Source of the DNA: Bifidobacterium myosotis
GTDB taxonomy: Bacteria > Actinomycetota > Actinomycetes > Actinomycetales > Bifidobacteriaceae
Length of the DNA stretch: 64,000 nt
Assembly: GCF_002259745.1 (NCBI RefSeq)
Contig: NZ_MWWW01000028.1
Location: 34,355-98,354, forward strand
Reading direction: 5' to 3'
Positions 19,124-28,076 of this stretch are shown piece by piece (the first letter of the stretch is position 1; each line of letters begins with the position of its first letter). Position numbers and translations under genes: made by a program. Under the pieces are notes generated by a model that was not told the origin of the DNA, did not search any database, and saw only the letters and a list, made by a program, of their open reading frames with translations.

Positions 19124-19246
19124 TTCGACGGTATGTATGCGGCGTGACGAGGTATCCGCGTACATACCGTCTGTTTGAGGCTGGTTTGGGACGGTAAGTA
19201 CGCGGCCATATCGTCGGGCCGCATACTTACCGTCCCAAACCAGCCT
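19124..19246. repeat. Two 51-bp palindromes at 63-bp spacing (family A, locus 2)
   Basis: Units at 19124-19174 and 19187-19237 match the family at 3971-4147, with the same 51-bp length, 12-base TTG-led spacer and 63-bp period. The second has extended arms: AGGCTGGTTTGGGACGG at 19178 is mirrored up to 19246, giving about 29 paired bases on each side of a 10-base centre. The gap 19003-19316 lies between converging kdpE and the NAD(P)HX repair gene. The first 120 bases of the gap show only a degenerate GTCCGTC/GACGGAC pair. Confidence 0.9.
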
Positions 19247-19316
19247 GTGTGGTGCTTCTGCCACGGCGATGCGGTCGCGACGGAAGACGGAAAAGGCCTG
19301 CGCGCCGGCCGATGCG

Positions 19317-21359
19317 TCACGCGACGACGTCGGCGATGGCCTCCGGGATGGCGCGAATCACGTCGCCGGCCACGATGGGGTGGCCCAGGGTCATGAACCG
19401 CTGACGGCGGCCGTGGCCGACCAAATCGGGCTCCTGCCACCCCTGCTGTTCGGATTCCGAAGCGATCGCCGCGGCCATGCCGTGCAGATACGCGGCGGCG
19501 GCCACCGTTTCGGCCGTGGTGATCTCGTCATCCTGCTGCGCCAACAGGGCGCCGACCAGACCGGCCAGCACATCGCCCGCACCGGCCGTGGCCAGCCATG
19601 CGGGCGCACTGCCGGAGACGTAGGTGTGGTCCTCATCCACCACGATGGTCACGGCGCCCTTGAGCAGCACCGTCGCACCCGTAAGCTCATGGGCACGACG
19701 CGCGCAAGCCAGCGGATACGCGGTCACGTCGCGCGCGGTGAAGGCGGCAGCCGGTTCGTCCGGCGTTACGGATGATGACGGCGTATCGGTCGCGGGGGAG
19801 GCGGCACGGGAATCGCCGGTGACGTCGGGCTCGGATTCGTCGGCCGTGGGGAAGGAGACGGTATTGGATTCAGTCCCATCGGACTTGGATTCAGCGGTTT
19901 CAGGGCTGCCGGTGCCCGTACCGGTACTGGCGGAGTCGATGCCGGAATCCGCGTTGCCATCGAAGCCGACGGTGTCGTGGGCATCCTCTGCATCAGCCGC
20001 TCCGGCGTAGCCGCCGGCCTTCGGCGACGCGTCATCGGCCCGGGTCCCGGCCCGACCGGCCTCAAGCCGGTTGAGCAGCGCCGCCATCTCACCGGCGTGC
20101 GGCGTGATGACCACCTGACCGGGCACGCGGTCAGGCAGCAGATCCAACGCGCCGGCGTCCACGACCACCGGCGGCATGTCGTAGGCGGCGTCGTCCACCG
20201 CCGGCTCGCCGTCCAACGCATAGTGCCTGAGCAGCGCGGCGATGGTCTGGCGCTGGAGGTCGGCGTCGGCGCCGTCCGCGTCGCCCGACGGCACGCCGGA
20301 ACCCACCACCCAGGACTGCACATGCCCCTTGCCCAGCACCGCTTCGGGCAGGGCAGCAAGCACCATGTTCTGTGCACGTTCGGGGCCGAGGTAACGCACC
20401 ATGCCGGTGTTCGCGCGGGCCGCGGCGCGGGCGGTGAGCACTGCGGCGCCCGGGTAGCGTTGGGAGCCGGTCACGAGGCCCACCACGCCGCGCGAATACT
20501 TGCCGTCATCGACATGCGGCAGGCGCACCGCATCGGAGGCGAACGTGTTGTCCACCACCTCCACGGCCGGCTCCACGTCGTCGATGTCGAAACCGAAATC
20601 GACCAGTTCGATGCGTCCGGAGCCGAACGTGGCCGGCGGCAGCACCGCGCACGGCTTCATCGCGCCGAACGTCACCGTCACATTCGCCGGCAGATACGGT
20701 CCCGGCAGCGAGCCATCGTCCACGCCCACGCCGGATGGCGTATCGACGGCCAGCACCAGCGGGAAGTCGCCGGACGATTCGCGGCCCGGCAGTGCGGATT
20801 CGTCCGGCACCTCGCCATCGAGGCCCAACGCGGAGGCCAGCGCCGCGGGGATGCCGCGCAGCACGCCATGAATGCCGATGCCGGTCATCGCGTCGATGAT
20901 GAGATGCGACTTCGACGCCAAGGAGACGGCGGCCTGCAGCCGTTCCCCTGCCTCGCCGGCGGAGAATCCGGACGCGCATCCGGGAATCCCCGCCTCCGGG
21001 TCGAGCACCAGCACCTTGCCTCCCGCACGCACGAACGCGGCGAACCCCTCCTCGTGCAGCGTGCGTCCCACGGCCACGGCGGTCACGGCCGCACCCTCCT
21101 GGGCCAGTGCGGCGGCGGCGAACAGACCGTCGCCGCCATTGTCGCCGGCGCCGGCGAGCAGCACGATCGACGTGTCCTCAAGCGCCAGATCCTCGTCATC
21201 CAGCATCCCGGCGGCCGTATGGGCCACGGCCTGGGCTGCCATGCGCATCAGCGGCACGCCCCTGTCCAACAGCGGCCGTTCCATGACCCTCACCTGCTCG
21301 GCGGCATAGGCGCTGTGCAGCAGCAGTTCGCGGCGATCGGCGTCATCGGCGTATTCCAT
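19317..21359 (-). CDS. nnrD/nnrE: Bifunctional NAD(P)HX epimerase/dehydratase
   Basis: Repairs hydrated NADH and NADPH. The N-terminal epimerase half (YjeF_N, about 1-245) has the AGAGDNGGDG loop and DTPSGVGVDDG. The C-terminal ADP-dependent dehydratase half has HAGEM, VLLKGAVTIV and the GAGDVLAGLVGALLA signature. About 680 residues, well above the usual 480-530. The excess is mainly a Ser/Thr/Asp/Glu-rich insertion at about residues 435-538 inside the dehydratase domain, after HAGEMAALLNRLEAG. The insertion should be a surface loop because flanking motifs are intact. ATG at 21359 follows AAGGGGG. Confidence 0.92.
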   Translation of the reverse strand: MEYADDADRRELLLHSAYAAEQVRVMERPLLDRGVPLMRMAAQAVAHTAAGMLDDEDLALEDTSIVLLAGAGDNGGDGLFAAAALAQEGAAVTAVAVGRTLHEEGFAAFVRAGGKVLVLDPEAGIPGCASGFSAGEAGERLQAAVSLASKSHLIIDAMTGIGIHGVLRGIPAALASALGLDGEVPDESALPGRESSGDFPLVLAVDTPSGVGVDDGSLPGPYLPANVTVTFGAMKPCAVLPPATFGSGRIELVDFGFDIDDVEPAVEVVDNTFASDAVRLPHVDDGKYSRGVVGLVTGSQRYPGAAVLTARAAARANTGMVRYLGPERAQNMVLAALPEAVLGKGHVQSWVVGSGVPSGDADGADADLQRQTIAALLRHYALDGEPAVDDAAYDMPPVVVDAGALDLLPDRVPGQVVITPHAGEMAALLNRLEAGRAGTRADDASPKAGGYAGAADAEDAHDTVGFDGNADSGIDSASTGTGTGSPETAESKSDGTESNTVSFPTADESEPDVTGDSRAASPATDTPSSSVTPDEPAAAFTARDVTAYPLACARRAHELTGATVLLKGAVTIVVDEDHTYVSGSAPAWLATAGAGDVLAGLVGALLAQQDDEITTAETVAAAAYLHGMAAAIASESEQQGWQEPDLVGHGRRQRFMTLGHPIVAGDVIRAIPEAIADVVA

Positions 21360-21515
21360 GGCAACCCCCTTCGAAAAACACATGTTCCCTTGACGATTCT
21401 AGTGGCTCGCCGAGCGCCGGGATGGCGGTGTCTTGCCCATTCTTCACGCCTTCCGCTACCATGGTGCGTTGGTTTATTTCGGGATTCATGATTCAAGGAA
21501 AGCGTTAGGTGAGGC

Positions 21516-23117
21516 ATGGCGATTGATGCACAAGGTCTGGAGATTCAGATCGGCGCGCGTACGCTGCTGCATCCCACCGACTTCCACGTCGCGAAGGGCG
21601 ACAAGATCGGTCTGGTCGGGCGCAACGGCGCCGGCAAGACCACGCTCACGCGCGTGATCACCGGCGATATGCTGCCCACGGCCGGCAAGGTGCACGTCTC
21701 CGGCAAGCTCGGCTACCTGCCGCAGGACACGCATGCCGCCGATCCGGAGCAGTCCGCGCTCGACCGCATGATGAGCGCACGCGACATCGCCACCATCATC
21801 AGCCGCATGCGCAAGGCCGAGAAGGAGATGACCGACCCGGACCCGGACGTGATGAGCAAGGCCATGAACCGCTACGACAAGGCCATGCAGGACTTCGAGA
21901 AGGCCGGCGGCTACGCGGCCCAGTCCGAGGCCACCGCGATGGCGGCATCGCTGGGGTTGCCGCAGGAGGTCATGGAGCAGAAGCTCGGCACCCTGTCTGG
22001 TGGTCAGCGCCGACGCATCGAGCTGGCGCGCATCCTGTTCTCCGACGCGGATACGCTCATCCTCGACGAGCCGACCAACCACTTGGACGCCGATTCCATC
22101 GAATGGCTGCGCGGCTTCCTCAAGAAGTACGAGGGCGGATTCCTTGTGATCTCCCACTCCACCGAACTGCTTGATGAGACCGTGAACAAGGTGTGGCATC
22201 TGGACGCGCAGCTCGGCCAGATCGACATGTACTCCCTGGGATGGAAGGGCTACCTGCACCAGCGCGTGGTGGACGAGGAGCGCCGCCGCCGCGAGCGCGA
22301 GGTGGCCGAGAAGAAGGCCGAACGCCTGATGAAGCAGGGCATCCGCCTGCACGCCAAGGCCACGAAGGCCGTGGCTGCGCAGAACATGATGCGCCGCGCC
22401 GAGAAGCTGCTTGAGAACACCTCGACGGCCGAGAAGAAGGAGAAGGTGGCGGACATCCGCTTCCCGGAGCCCGCACCCTGCGGCAAGACGCCGATCATGG
22501 CCAAGGACATCTCCAAGGCGTACGGCTCCAACATCGTGTTCGCCGGCGTGAACCTCGCCATCGACAAGGGCTCGCGCGTGGTCATCCTCGGCTACAACGG
22601 CGCCGGCAAGACCACCACGCTGCGCCTGCTCGCGCATATCGAGGAGCCGGACACCGGTTCGGTGGACTACGGCCACGGATGCAAGATCGGCTACTTCGCG
22701 CAGGAGCACGATACGCTGGACCTCAACGCCACCGTGCTGGAGAACCTCACGCATGTGGCGCCGGAGCTCAACGACACGCAGGCCCGTTCCATCCTCGGCT
22801 CGTTCCTGTTCTCCGGCGACGACGCGATGAAGCCGGCTCGGGTGCTCTCCGGCGGTGAGAAGACCCGTCTGGCGCTGGCCACGCTGGTGACCTCGCGTGC
22901 CAACGTGCTGCTGCTCGACGAGCCCACGAACAACCTCGACCCGGCCTCGCGCGAGGAGATCCTCAAGGCCATCGCCAAATACGAGGGCGCGATCGTGCTC
23001 GTCACCCACGATGAGGGCGCGGTCGAGGCGCTCAACCCCGAGCGCGTGCTGCTCATGCCCGACGGTGACGAGGACCTGTGGAACGACTCGTACCTCGAGC
23101 TGGTCGCCGAGGAGTAG
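21516..23117 (+). CDS. ABC-F family ATPase
   Basis: About 533 residues with two ABC ATPase domains and no membrane segments. The first has GRNGAGKTT, LSGGQRRRIEL and LILDEPTNHLD; the second has GYNGAGKTT, LSGGEKTRLAL and LLLDEPTNNLD. They are joined by a charged helical linker (about 235-315), the part that reaches into the ribosomal tRNA sites. ABC-F proteins act on the ribosome as translation factors or give resistance to ribosome-targeting antibiotics; which applies here cannot be told. A possible promoter (TTGCCC, then TACCAT after 18 bases) lies about 70 bases upstream. Confidence 0.9.
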   Translation: MAIDAQGLEIQIGARTLLHPTDFHVAKGDKIGLVGRNGAGKTTLTRVITGDMLPTAGKVHVSGKLGYLPQDTHAADPEQSALDRMMSARDIATIISRMRKAEKEMTDPDPDVMSKAMNRYDKAMQDFEKAGGYAAQSEATAMAASLGLPQEVMEQKLGTLSGGQRRRIELARILFSDADTLILDEPTNHLDADSIEWLRGFLKKYEGGFLVISHSTELLDETVNKVWHLDAQLGQIDMYSLGWKGYLHQRVVDEERRRREREVAEKKAERLMKQGIRLHAKATKAVAAQNMMRRAEKLLENTSTAEKKEKVADIRFPEPAPCGKTPIMAKDISKAYGSNIVFAGVNLAIDKGSRVVILGYNGAGKTTTLRLLAHIEEPDTGSVDYGHGCKIGYFAQEHDTLDLNATVLENLTHVAPELNDTQARSILGSFLFSGDDAMKPARVLSGGEKTRLALATLVTSRANVLLLDEPTNNLDPASREEILKAIAKYEGAIVLVTHDEGAVEALNPERVLLMPDGDEDLWNDSYLELVAEE

Positions 23118-23271
23118 CGGCCGCAGAGGGTGCTCGCATAACGGGTGCGCGGCCTACGAGCGGACAGCCACAATCGGCGGTTGGCCCGACGATGCCCGAC
23201 GATGCACACGACAGGGCCGGTTATTTCAGGTAGTTTTGTAACGGGACAGCAATCGGACGCAAGGAGCCATT

Positions 23272-23979
23272 ATGACCACCGCAACAGGCCAGAAGATCGC
23301 CATCGTCACCGGCAGCGCGCTGGGACTCGGCTACGAATTCGCCAGCCAGCTCATCGCCAAGGGCTGGCTCGTGGCCGGCATCGACTTCAACGCCGAACGA
23401 CAGGCGGAGCTTACCGCGCAGTGGCCGGCCGAATCATACCGGGCCTATGTAGGCGACATCACCGACGAGGCGTTCGTGCGCGCCTCCGTGGCCGACATCG
23501 CCGCGTTGGGCCACATCGACTTGCTCATCAACAACGCCGGCCAGCCGTCGTTCAAGGTGCCCACCGCCTACGAGGCCGCCGACGTGGACAAGTGCCTCAA
23601 GGGACTCAAGGGCATGATTCTGTGGACCGTGGAGACGCTCAAGGCCTGCGGCGAACAGGACGTCAAGATCGCCCAGATCATGAGCACCGCGGCCACCCGA
23701 GGCAATGCGAACGAGAGCGTGTACTGCGCCACCAAGTGGGGCGAGAAGGGCTATACCAAGAGCCTGCAGGCGGCATACAAGGGCACCAGCGTCAAGGTGG
23801 TGGCCGTCTACCCGGGCGGCATCGACACCGCCTTCTACCGCGACAGCCATGATTACGTGTCCGAGGCCAAGCAGCACACCTTCATGCAGCCCGGCCCGCT
23901 CGCCGAGGTCATCCTGTTCAACCTCGTCAACGAGGCGAACCTCACCGTCACCGACATCGAAATCAACCGCAACAGCTGA
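23272..23979 (+). CDS. Short-chain dehydrogenase/reductase
   Basis: About 235 residues, classical SDR fold. The cofactor loop is TGSALGLGYEF, the NNAG motif is present, and the active site is YCATK with Ser in MSTAA upstream. AAGGAG precedes the ATG. It stands alone. The Asp after the second strand (GIDFN) suggests NAD(H) preference. The substrate is unknown. Confidence 0.88.
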   Translation: MTTATGQKIAIVTGSALGLGYEFASQLIAKGWLVAGIDFNAERQAELTAQWPAESYRAYVGDITDEAFVRASVADIAALGHIDLLINNAGQPSFKVPTAYEAADVDKCLKGLKGMILWTVETLKACGEQDVKIAQIMSTAATRGNANESVYCATKWGEKGYTKSLQAAYKGTSVKVVAVYPGGIDTAFYRDSHDYVSEAKQHTFMQPGPLAEVILFNLVNEANLTVTDIEINRNS

Positions 23980-24116
23980 TGCCGGTTCCCGGTCGACCGG
24001 TCGCGCGGCGGTGATCACCGATTGCCGTCAGTGTCCTGCGTATCCAATCGAGTCTGGCCTCCTGCCGACTCGTCGTGATTTGAGGCCAAGAGTCGCAGGG
24101 GGTGAATGTGCCGAGT

Positions 24117-24151
24117 GCATTCGTTGGCGATGGTGATTCGCCAACGAATGC
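24117..24151. repeat. Perfect 14-bp hairpin after the SDR gene
   Basis: GCATTCGTTGGCGA (24117-24130) pairs perfectly with 24138-24151 across a 7-base loop. It could act as a terminator for the SDR gene 140 bases upstream, but it opens a whole cluster of palindromes between converging genes. Confidence 0.7.
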
Positions 24152-24185
24152 GACGCGCCGGTGATTCGCCAATACCTGAGGTAAG

Positions 24186-24232
24186 AGCGGGACGCAAACG
24201 CATTTCGGCTGATTTTGCGTTTGCGTCCCGCT
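24186..24232. repeat. Family B palindrome, perfect copy
   Basis: A perfect 17-bp inverted repeat, AGCGGGACGCAAACGCA (24186-24202) with its complement at 24216-24232, around a 13-base centre containing TTCGGCTGATT. Related to two copies at 24305-24396. Confidence 0.9.
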
Positions 24233-24304
24233 CCCATTTCACTCGCTTTATTTGGGGATTATCGAGGAATGGCGGAATTCCAAGGATTTGGAGTCCTTGG
24301 TAGT

Positions 24305-24396
24305 GGGACGGAAGTGCAATTTCGCCGGTATTGCGTTTGCGTCCCGAATCCGAGTGGGACGCAAACGCAGATTCGCCGATTTTGCACTTGCGTCCC
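24305..24396. repeat. Family B palindromes, adjacent pair with compensating arms
   Basis: Units at 24305-24345 and 24356-24396. Each unit alone is an imperfect hairpin, but together they fold into one long one. The inner arms TTGCGTTTGCGTCCC and GGGACGCAAACGCA are near-perfect complements, and the outer arms AAGTGCAA and TTGCACTT carry matching changes away from the family consensus. The stretch from 24397 to 24611 shows nothing further that I can support. Confidence 0.85.
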
Positions 24397-24611
24397 GCTT
24401 TTGAGTCGCTACGGAGCGTCATTAGAGCCGCTGAAGTTCACATGCCGTGCGGATACCACAGTGCTCGACGGCCGTTGGCGGAAGAACACCGCCTTGTGTT
24501 CGGCTGTAGGTATTCGGCGGGGCGAAGGTTGCGGTGCCTAGCATGCCGCGTCGGAAATTCGTTGACGAATTCGCTACCCCCTCAGTCCCGCTTCGCGGGC
24601 CAGTTCGTCCT

Positions 24612-24708
24612 GCAATTACGGACGCGCTTCGCGCGTGTTCTGCTGGCTCGCCTGTCGGCTCGTACGTTGCCTACAAACAGCTCCGCTGTTTGCTTCACGG
24701 CAACGTCC
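24612..24708 (+). repeat. 97-bp multi-hairpin element (family C), single copy
   Basis: Contains GCGCTTCGCGC, a GGCTCG/CGGCTCG segment, and AAACAGCTCCGCTGTTT nested inside CGTTGCC...GGCAACG. The same element, in the opposite orientation and with about six differences, is tandemly repeated at 63806-64000. A similar small hairpin CCCGCTTCGCGGG precedes it at about 24587. An AATTCGTTGA inverted repeat (24556-24565 and 24733-24742) flanks the region. Confidence 0.85.
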
Positions 24709-24793
24709 TAACAAGGGGAGCCAAAAACATAATCAACGAATTCATGACGCAGGACGCTAGATCTTTGTCATGCGATGCTCGCGGTGAACTCGA

Positions 24794-25699
24794 CTACTGC
24801 AGGTGATGCAACGCGCGGATGATCGTGCAACGGTCCTCCGCGGTGCCCTCGTCGGCACACATCGTGGCGTACCAGCGCGGGTTGCGCAGGGTTTCCGTGG
24901 CTGAGGCAGACGCGGTGCCGTCGGTATGGACGTTGGCATCCGGCTCTCCGCCGATGACGGTATCCTCGCCGGGCCTGTTCCCGGCAGATTCGTTCCTGTT
25001 GGACCGGTGTTCCCCGGAGCCGGCCTGACCCTCCTTGCCGCCGTCTGTTCCACTGGACACCAAGGTGTGCAGGTCATTGGCGTACTGGAAGTGCAGATGG
25101 CTCAGCAGTCCGCCTTCGGCGAACGCCTTGCGCGAGGGCAGGGGTGCGATGGCCAGCAGCCAGCGGAACGGGCTGTCCTCGGCATTGGGGTCGTCGGTCG
25201 TGAACACGAACGTGGGGGATCCTTCCAGACCGTGCGCGATCACATGGTCGAGCCGGTAGTCGTAGACGTCAAGGCTCGTGTTGTCCTCGGCGAACCATTC
25301 GATGCGGATCACCGCGCTGGCCGTGACGCCGGCGGCGGTTGCGGTGTCGGCGTTGTCGCTCGTACCGCCGCTGGAGGTGTTGGTCGTATCGCCGCCTGTG
25401 GTGCCATTCACGTCGCCATCGGTCCCATCCGGCTCGCTCACCCGCCACCAGCCGATGTGGATGATGTTCTCCGGGCTCGTGGTGGTGCACGCCATCGACC
25501 AGAACGTTCGGATGCCGTGGGCGGCCATCGGAGCCATCCGGGGATTGGCGAGCACCGCTCGCTCGGCGGCCTCCCAGGTCTGCTGGATGGCGGTGTCGTC
25601 CGAGTCGATGTAGTGCTCGAAGCTTTCCCAGTCCCCAAGCCAGTCGGCGATGTCGAATGCCGGTGCGTCCGGAGTGCCCAGCGTGTTCGCTGTGTTCAT
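24794..25699 (-). CDS. Possible ZinT-like metal-binding protein in the ECF operon
   Basis: About 301 residues, no signal peptide. The N-terminus WLGDWESFEHYIDSDD and the segments YRLDHVIAHGLEG and LLSHLHFQYANDLHTL, with PRWYAT near the end, follow the order of ZinT/YodA domains. There an HxH pair binds zinc; here it is His-Leu-His near residue 200. The other zinc histidine of ZinT is not obvious. Two Gly/Asp/Ser-rich linkers (about 87-115 and 210-265) interrupt the domain. ATG at 25699 overlaps the ATPase stop and has AGGA upstream, so it is translationally coupled to the ECF genes. The family call is tentative. Confidence 0.6.
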   Translation of the reverse strand: MNTANTLGTPDAPAFDIADWLGDWESFEHYIDSDDTAIQQTWEAAERAVLANPRMAPMAAHGIRTFWSMACTTTSPENIIHIGWWRVSEPDGTDGDVNGTTGGDTTNTSSGGTSDNADTATAAGVTASAVIRIEWFAEDNTSLDVYDYRLDHVIAHGLEGSPTFVFTTDDPNAEDSPFRWLLAIAPLPSRKAFAEGGLLSHLHFQYANDLHTLVSSGTDGGKEGQAGSGEHRSNRNESAGNRPGEDTVIGGEPDANVHTDGTASASATETLRNPRWYATMCADEGTAEDRCTIIRALHHLQ

Positions 25700-27258
25700 G
25701 ATTGGTTCCTTTCCAGATTGATGATGCGATCGCACCAGCCGGCGGCCAGCTCCTCATCGTGCGTGACCACGAGAATCGCCTTGCCGCGGGCGGCCAATCG
25801 GCGCAGCAGTTCGCCCACCTGCTCCATATGGTAACGGTCGAGGCCGCTGGTCGGCTCGTCGAGGATGATGAGGTCCTTGCCGCACATCAGCGCCGAGCCG
25901 ATGGCCACGCGTTGCTTCTGCCCGCCCGACAGGCTCATCGGATGCCGGTCGGCGAACGCGGTGAGATCGAGGTCGGCGAGCACCCGGTCGGCCTGCGCGA
26001 CCACGGACGGGTCGGTTTCGTCCAACCCGATCATGAGCTCCTCGCGCACGCTGTCGGAGAACAGCTGATAATTGACGTCCTGCATCACCATGAATCCGGC
26101 GCGCGTGAGGTCGCGCGGCCTGGCCCTCCGACCGTTGAGCATGATGGTGCCGCCGGCCGGCTTGACGAGCCCGGTCAGCGTCTTCACGAACGTGGTCTTG
26201 CCGCAACCGTTGTGGCCCATCAGCCCGGTGATCTCACCGGCGTGGAAGCACATATCCGGTACGCGCCGGGTGAAGCCGTCGCGGCCGCGATAGCCGATGG
26301 CGAGGCCGTGCGTGGCAAGCAGCGGCGCTGTATCGGAGACGGCGGAGGAGGTGGAGGCCGACGCCGGATTCTTCTCCATCTGCGCGATCCGCCTGCGATA
26401 TGGCTCGAGGTCGAGCGCGCGCAGACCCATCGCGGCGATGCAGCCGGGGGAGAGCGCCAAGAATTCGCTGGCCTCGTACTCCCTGACGATGCGGCCGCCG
26501 TCGAAGACCACGTACCGGTCGGCCACACCGTTGAGCCATGCGAGCCGGTGCTCGGCGATGACGATGGTGAGCCCGTCGGCCTTCATTCGCTCGATCATGA
26601 CGCGCATGTCCGCGATGGCGTGCGCGTCGAGATTGCTGGTCGGTTCATCCAGCACCATCAGTCTCGGGTCCAGCACGCTCGCCGCCGCCATCGCGATGCG
26701 CTGCTTCTGTCCGCCGGACAGGTGGAAGATGCTGCGCCCGAGCAGTGGTCCGATGCCGAACCGGTCGGCCGCCGACGCGATGCGCCGGTTGATGTCGTCC
26801 GCCGGCAATCCCATGTTCTCGGCGGCGAACGCCAGCTCGTCGGTGACGTTCGCGTTGAAGTACTGGGTCTTCGGATTCTGGAACACGCTGCCGACCAACG
26901 GCGTGAGCCGGTCGATCGGCACGGTCGTCGCGTCGAGGCCGCAGGTGATCTGTCGGCCGGTGAACTCGCCGTGGAAGAACTGCGGAACAAGGCTGTTGAC
27001 TATGCGGGAGTAAGTGGTCTTGCCGCAGCCGCTGGCGCCGCACAATACGATGCACTGTCCTTGATGGACGCCCAAGGAGACGTTGCGCAAGGCCGTTTCC
27101 TGCGCATGCTCGTATCTGAACGACACGTTGTCTGTTTTGCATTCCATGTCGGATGGCTCCCACATACGGATGTCCTGTGCATCCTCATCGCTATTCAATC
27201 GACATGTTGTCCGATTAGCACCATGATTATCGGCGAATTCCAAGTGCCGCACGCTCAT
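25696..27258 (-). CDS. ECF transporter double ATPase (EcfA-EcfA' fusion)
   Basis: About 520 residues with two complete ABC domains. The first has GASGCGKTT and LSGGQKQRIAMA; the second has GHNGCGKTT and LSGGQKQRVAIG. Walker B motifs are LMVLDEPTSNLD and LIILDEPTSGLD. This is the energising pair of an energy-coupling-factor importer, fused in one chain. The start at 27258 is chosen because it overlaps the EcfT stop (ATGA), although an internal Met about 37 residues later (MECKTDNV) is a plausible alternative. Confidence 0.9.
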   Translation of the reverse strand: MSVRHLEFADNHGANRTTCRLNSDEDAQDIRMWEPSDMECKTDNVSFRYEHAQETALRNVSLGVHQGQCIVLCGASGCGKTTYSRIVNSLVPQFFHGEFTGRQITCGLDATTVPIDRLTPLVGSVFQNPKTQYFNANVTDELAFAAENMGLPADDINRRIASAADRFGIGPLLGRSIFHLSGGQKQRIAMAAASVLDPRLMVLDEPTSNLDAHAIADMRVMIERMKADGLTIVIAEHRLAWLNGVADRYVVFDGGRIVREYEASEFLALSPGCIAAMGLRALDLEPYRRRIAQMEKNPASASTSSAVSDTAPLLATHGLAIGYRGRDGFTRRVPDMCFHAGEITGLMGHNGCGKTTFVKTLTGLVKPAGGTIMLNGRRARPRDLTRAGFMVMQDVNYQLFSDSVREELMIGLDETDPSVVAQADRVLADLDLTAFADRHPMSLSGGQKQRVAIGSALMCGKDLIILDEPTSGLDRYHMEQVGELLRRLAARGKAILVVTHDEELAAGWCDRIINLERNQS

Positions 27259-28076
27259 CGCAGCACCCCAGCCATGTCAAGGATGATCGGCGCGCTCACC
27301 GCAGCCATCGCCAGCCAGTCGAAGGCACCCATGCGAATCCGTGTGTGCGAGGTATGCGCCCCCTCACGTCCCAACCCCTTGGTCAGGGCGGCCACGGACA
27401 GGTCCTGAGCCACGGTCGTGGCGTTCATGAGCAGCGGGATGAGAATGTATTCCAACGACTGCGCCGGATGCCTCAGCAGCCCCCAGCCGCCCGCCGCGAT
27501 GCCGCGCAGGGCCATCGCGTTGCGGATCTGACGGTAGTCCTCGGCGATGGTGGGGAAGAACCGGATCACCACCACACAGGGGATTACCACGGCCTCGGGC
27601 GCATGCATGCGCCGCATCGAGCAGATGAACTCGCTGGCCGACGTGGTGGCGAACGCGTAGGCGCCGGTGATGAAGCAGGGCAGCATCATGGCCAGACCCA
27701 CGGCCAGCGCCGAAACCACATGCAGCCATGGCAGGCCGAGCGCGTCCGGGTCGAGTAGGCCCAGCGCCGTGAACACGGCATAGGTGATGGCGAAATTGAG
27801 CGTCGTCTTCCATCGTCCGGCCGCCGCCAGCGGGATGAGGAACAGGACGACCATGACGATCTGCGTGGTCAGCGCCACATGGAAGAACAGCATGAGATTG
27901 GCCGCGAGCAGCAGGAACAGCTTCGTGCGCGGGTCGAGCGTGGGCCGGCCGGCACGGTCGCCCCACGCAGTCCGACCGGCCTGCCCGGACCGGACGGCAT
28001 ACGCGAACGCCCCCGTCGCCGGTGTTCCCGACGGCCGTGAGGCGTTCGCTGAGGCATTGCTAGGGGCGGGCCGCAT
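27255..28076 (-). CDS. ECF transporter membrane coupling subunit (EcfT)
   Basis: About 273 residues. A polar N-terminus of about 50 residues is followed by five or so membrane helices starting DPRTKLFLLLAANLMLFF. The ATPase-coupling region contains SAIALRG-like motifs (MRRMHAPEAVVIP and RNAMALRGIAAGG), typical of EcfT. It links the ATPases to the S-component. The start overlaps the S-component stop (TGATG), supporting the ATG at 28076 and not the longer open frame upstream. Confidence 0.88.
   Translation of the reverse strand: MRPAPSNASANASRPSGTPATGAFAYAVRSGQAGRTAWGDRAGRPTLDPRTKLFLLLAANLMLFFHVALTTQIVMVVLFLIPLAAAGRWKTTLNFAITYAVFTALGLLDPDALGLPWLHVVSALAVGLAMMLPCFITGAYAFATTSASEFICSMRRMHAPEAVVIPCVVVIRFFPTIAEDYRQIRNAMALRGIAAGGWGLLRHPAQSLEYILIPLLMNATTVAQDLSVAALTKGLGREGAHTSHTRIRMGAFDWLAMAAVSAPIILDMAGVLR

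Noticed and set aside
24331..24806. Small open frames reading through the repeats after the SDR gene
   Set aside because: They consist of translated palindromes and family C sequence (for example CLQTAPLFASRQ in the reverse copies) and have no ribosome binding site. They are repeat DNA, not genes.
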